Both the position numbers and the translations under genes were made by a program. From Acidobacteriota bacterium (GTDB taxonomy: Bacteria > Acidobacteriota > Vicinamibacteria > Vicinamibacterales > UBA8438): a stretch of 9,875 bases of DNA. The stretch's first letter is position 1, and each line of letters begins with the position of its first letter. Below, piece after piece: positions 7,356 to 9,875 of the stretch. The notes under the pieces are model-generated. The model worked only from the letters and a program-made list of their open reading frames with translations, ran no database searches and was not told where the DNA came from. The stretch is taken from contig DQEK01000315.1 in NCBI GenBank assembly GCA_003533545.1, positions 22,655-32,529 on the forward strand, in the 5' to 3' direction.

Positions 7356-8750
7356 TTACGTTTCGTCTGGCACCCAGTTGCCGTGGAACCCGAAGGGGAC
7401 GCGTTGAGGCAAGTGAATGGTCGCTGCTGGGGGAGCCATAAAGTCCTGCGCATGCACGATCACCACGTCGCCTCCGTCGGTTGACGCGTCGTACACATAG
7501 GCCATGACCCAGCCGTCGTCCTCGGCCGTGTCTGGACCACGCGGCACGAAGATTGGTTCGAGGAACTTGCGTGCCGCTCCTTCCGAATGGATCTCGCTCG
7601 TGCCGTTACGCAAGTCGTGTTTCAGGAGTCCGTCGAAGTCTCCGTTGGCGGAGTATGTTGCGGTGTAACCGTAGCGGTAGGGCTTGCCAACCAAGCGTTC
7701 GTCGTGGCGCGGGAATTCTTGACCACGGTCGTCAAGACGCTCCTCTTTCACCGGACCGCCTTTCGGATCGAAGGTCCAGCGGTCTAGCGTGGGTGCTCCC
7801 TCATTCGGGCCACGAAGGTCGCTCGCGAACATTCGCGCGTGGCGTGCCACCTCCATGACGACCCGCCCGGCAGTGTCCTCGTAAGCGTTCATCGGGTGGA
7901 ACACGTAGCAGGGCTCTATTTCGTTCCAGAGCACTTGATCGGCCGTTCCCTCGCGCGGCAGCAGTCCCACGCGGGCGCCGTACTCCGGTTTCCAGCGGTA
8001 GGGCAGTCCGTCGCCCCGTATGGCTGCCCACCGGTCGAGGACCACGGGCAAATCGAGGAGCAGGAACCAGTTCTCGGTGATCGCGCAGTCGTGCACCATC
8101 GGTCGCCCCGGCACAGGCACGTCGACGCTCCTGCGTACACGGCCGTCGGCCGCGACCACCACATACTGGATGTGCTTCCAGTGGGGCGAGTACACGGCCG
8201 CGTGTAACTCGCCCGTGTCCGGATCTCGCTTCGGGTGGGCCGTGAATCCGGCCTGGAGGGTGCCGTCGAAGTCCGAGCGGCAGAGGGTTTCAAGCTCGTC
8301 AGTCAGTTCGACGGGGGCGTTGCCTGCCTCAATGATCGCGAACGTGCGACCGGCATGGCGGATCACGTTCGTGTTGGCGATGCCCGCGCGGTGGGACGGC
8401 TTTCGACCCGGCACAGCGGCCCCGCCACAGATGCGCACCACATCGTCGTCGCGCACGTAACGGTTGCGGTACCACTCAGCACGGCCGTCACGCAGGCGCA
8501 GGCCATGGACCATGCCTGTCCCGAGGAACCAATGGTGGCTGGCGGGATCGGCCGCGATCGGATTCGGACCGATGCGGAGTAGTCGGCCTCGAAGCTCTTC
8601 GGGGACCTGACCGGTGACGGGGAGGTTGAGGCTGGTGACTTCCTCTTCTACGGGAGCGAAGTTGCCAGACAGGTACGGATTTTCGATCATGTCAGGTCTC
8701 GCGCTGGACCACTGGTGGCTCTCTGGCAGCGTCGATCGCGGCGGTGCCAT
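7356..8750 (-). CDS. Carotenoid-oxygenase-family (RPE65-type) dioxygenase
   Basis: This is a non-heme iron enzyme that oxidatively cleaves an alkene double bond in carotenoids, apocarotenoids or stilbene-like aromatics. The 464-residue product has the family's N-terminal NPYLSGNFAPVEEE (24-37) and LRGRLLRIGPNP (53-64). The four iron-binding histidines are in TAHPKRD (H172), MVHDCAI (H220), FHPMNAYE (H285) and GFHGNW (H456). Second-shell acids appear in EFPRHD (E345) and LEPIFVPR (E398). A lysine reported to bind the phenol in lignostilbene-cleaving members should lie near AIIEAGNA (138-145), and no lysine is present there. This favours a non-stilbene substrate (inference from memory of that alignment). 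The start is uncertain: ATG 8750 gives 464 residues and ATG 8690 gives 444, beginning MIENPYL, closer to where homologues usually begin. Neither has a strong ribosome binding site. There is no signal peptide, so it is probably cytoplasmic. Confidence 0.9.
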   Translation of the reverse strand: MAPPRSTLPESHQWSSARPDMIENPYLSGNFAPVEEEVTSLNLPVTGQVPEELRGRLLRIGPNPIAADPASHHWFLGTGMVHGLRLRDGRAEWYRNRYVRDDDVVRICGGAAVPGRKPSHRAGIANTNVIRHAGRTFAIIEAGNAPVELTDELETLCRSDFDGTLQAGFTAHPKRDPDTGELHAAVYSPHWKHIQYVVVAADGRVRRSVDVPVPGRPMVHDCAITENWFLLLDLPVVLDRWAAIRGDGLPYRWKPEYGARVGLLPREGTADQVLWNEIEPCYVFHPMNAYEDTAGRVVMEVARHARMFASDLRGPNEGAPTLDRWTFDPKGGPVKEERLDDRGQEFPRHDERLVGKPYRYGYTATYSANGDFDGLLKHDLRNGTSEIHSEGAARKFLEPIFVPRGPDTAEDDGWVMAYVYDASTDGGDVVIVHAQDFMAPPAATIHLPQRVPFGFHGNWVPDET

Positions 8751-8905
8751 TGCACCACGGTACCGTCAGGAGGTGACGACCACCTCATTAGGGTTAGCCA
8801 TAGCGATTCTACGTTATTGCGGTGGGTGCTCCCCCTGCTGTGTGTTTGGCGAGCGAAGGCGGCACCGCTCTTGAGGCCAGAGCGATCCTCAAGCGGCGGG
8901 TGCTG
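8751..8905 (-). other. Intergenic region upstream of the dioxygenase
   Basis: This 155-base gap follows the stop of the TDGLP-family gene and precedes the dioxygenase. An 11-codon ORF, ATG at 8801 to TGA at 8770-8768, lies in frame with the dioxygenase, ending 17 bases before its first ATG. I see no clear promoter, terminator or structured RNA, and the tiny ORF has no evidence of being translated. Confidence 0.35.
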
Positions 8906-9875
8906 TCAGTCGGTGATTTCTCGGGTCACGGCCATAGAGCCGGCTGTGCCACTCGCCCAGCCGCCCAGAAAGGCCGAGAACTTGCCAGCGGTGCCGCCAC
9001 CGACCATGATCAAAATATCCTCGTCCCGGCGGAATTTCGGCAGCATCGCGTCAAGCCCTGCCGGTGTCGGCTGCCCGTCGGTGCCCAGCAGCTCCGGTGG
9101 TACCGCTCCAAGCGCCATGCCTTTCTGGCACTCGTCGTTCGGGAGCAATTCGCGCAGCGGACGTGCTGTGACTTCTTGAATCCTGGCTCGGAGATCGGCC
9201 TTTGAGTAACCCTCTCGTTCGAAGGTGCGAGCGTGTTCCGGACTCACAACCAGCAGTACCTCGCCCATCCCATGAATCTTCGGGTGAGCCATTGTGTCAA
9301 GGCAGAGCCCCATGCTGGCGCCGAGCGACCGTGCCGTGCGCGACAACTGGTCCCGGATAGCTCGGGGCGCCTCGCCGGCGAACACGGTGACCGTGCTCGT
9401 GTCGACGGCAAACCCACGTTCGACGTGGAGCGGCTCCCAGGCGCTGACTTCCTCCCGTTCCCCGACGCAGCAGGTGAATTTCCCTGGTTGTCCGAGCGTC
9501 GACATGTCGACGTCCCCTGGCTTGCCACCGCCGACGTTGCGGACAAGCAACTGCAACGCGCGCCCGATGGTGGCGTTGGCCCGGAATCCCTGTCCGAACA
9601 GGTTGCGGCCGCAGTTGAGCCCGATGCTCCGTCTGATCGGTCCGTTGACCACGATGACCGGGGTGGCGAAATAGGTTGTGGCGAGCACTCCGTGCAGGTT
9701 GAACTCTTCCGTACAGGCCGCTTCCGTTGCGGCGATGACCACCGGCAGATACTCTGGGCGGCACCCGGACATAACGGCGTTAATCGCGACTTTCTCGACG
9801 GTGGCTGGTGCTAGGTTTGGCGGCACGTGGGCCACGACATCCGAGGGGGGCCGAGTTGTGCCTTTCAGCATTGCC
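8906..9875 (-). CDS. Conserved protein of unknown function, TDGLP-motif family, C-terminal part
   Basis: The visible 322 residues run from the right edge to a TGA at 8908-8906; the start lies outside the window. The first visible segment (AMLKGTTRPPSDVVAHVPPN) continues where the TDGLPVVPPT-type N-terminus of this family ends, so about 40-50 residues are missing. Conserved-looking blocks include ATVEKVAINAVMSGCRPEYL, VVNGPIRRSIGLNCGRN, GFRANATIGRALQLLVRNVG, GQPGKFTCCVGEREE, WEPLHVERGF and, near the end, MVGGGTAGKFSAFLGGW. There is no signal peptide in the visible part, no membrane segment and no CxxC. Paired cysteines occur in FTCCVGE. The rich Gly and Asn motifs suggest an enzyme, but I cannot assign a reaction. 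The family co-occurs with UGSC proteins as far as I recall. The gene is collinear with the dioxygenase, UGSC, symporter and FadB-like genes downstream. Confidence 0.72.
   Translation of the reverse strand, partial: AMLKGTTRPPSDVVAHVPPNLAPATVEKVAINAVMSGCRPEYLPVVIAATEAACTEEFNLHGVLATTYFATPVIVVNGPIRRSIGLNCGRNLFGQGFRANATIGRALQLLVRNVGGGKPGDVDMSTLGQPGKFTCCVGEREEVSAWEPLHVERGFAVDTSTVTVFAGEAPRAIRDQLSRTARSLGASMGLCLDTMAHPKIHGMGEVLLVVSPEHARTFEREGYSKADLRARIQEVTARPLRELLPNDECQKGMALGAVPPELLGTDGQPTPAGLDAMLPKFRRDEDILIMVGGGTAGKFSAFLGGWASGTAGSMAVTREITD

Noticed and set aside
8748..8801. In-frame TGA 17 bases before the dioxygenase ATG, with an upstream ATG at 8801, as a second Sec codon
   Set aside because: The region upstream of NPYLSGN is not conserved in the family, no redox motif surrounds the TGA, and no hairpin like the UGSC one was seen after it.
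8906..8908. TGA at the end of the right-edge gene as a possible Sec codon
   Set aside because: The protein ends normally with AVTREITD, the following codons do not look like coding sequence, and no redox motif is present.

Overview
The window is GC-rich, densely coding bacterial DNA. A periplasmic PQQ dehydrogenase with a Sec-type leader, an exported c-type cytochrome, a fused beta-oxidation enzyme and a sodium/solute symporter point to an aerobic, Gram-negative heterotroph. The quinoprotein style would fit an Acidobacteriota-like or similar environmental lineage, but I cannot place the organism from this sequence. No rRNA, tRNA, CRISPR array, transposase or integrase was seen.

Layout: (1) 1-163, minus: N-terminal 54 codons of a gene whose product carries a TDGLPVMPPTPE-type segment, running off the left edge. 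(2) 164-413: divergent intergenic region rich in palindromes and a short direct repeat. (3) 414-2813, plus: a two-gene unit encoding a soluble membrane-glucose-dehydrogenase-like PQQ enzyme and a cytochrome c'-like monoheme protein. (4) 9875-2891, minus: a long collinear run. In transcription order it holds the C-terminal part of a second member of the family in (1), a carotenoid-oxygenase-family dioxygenase, a UGSC-family selenoprotein, an SSS-family symporter, and a fused enoyl-CoA hydratase/3-hydroxyacyl-CoA dehydrogenase.

The main finding is at 6679-7218 (minus). Two ORFs that look unrelated are one gene of 179 codons interrupted by an in-frame TGA. That TGA starts the motif U-G-S-C-T-S-C. 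Eleven bases after it the mRNA can form a perfect 8-bp hairpin with a GUG loop, closely matching the bacterial SECIS arrangement. I read this as a UGSC-family selenoprotein, so the host should encode SelA, SelB, SelC and SelD elsewhere; none is in this window.

How the genes may work together (inference): the symporter begins 23 bp after the selenoprotein gene and is probably co-transcribed with it. The dioxygenase, selenoprotein, symporter and FadB-like enzyme could form an uptake and catabolic unit for an unknown unsaturated or carbonyl compound. The large-family members at both edges suggest that the UGSC gene sits inside a wider cluster. The PQQ enzyme and cytochrome would supply periplasmic oxidation and electron transfer. 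The substrate is unknown for every one of these genes.
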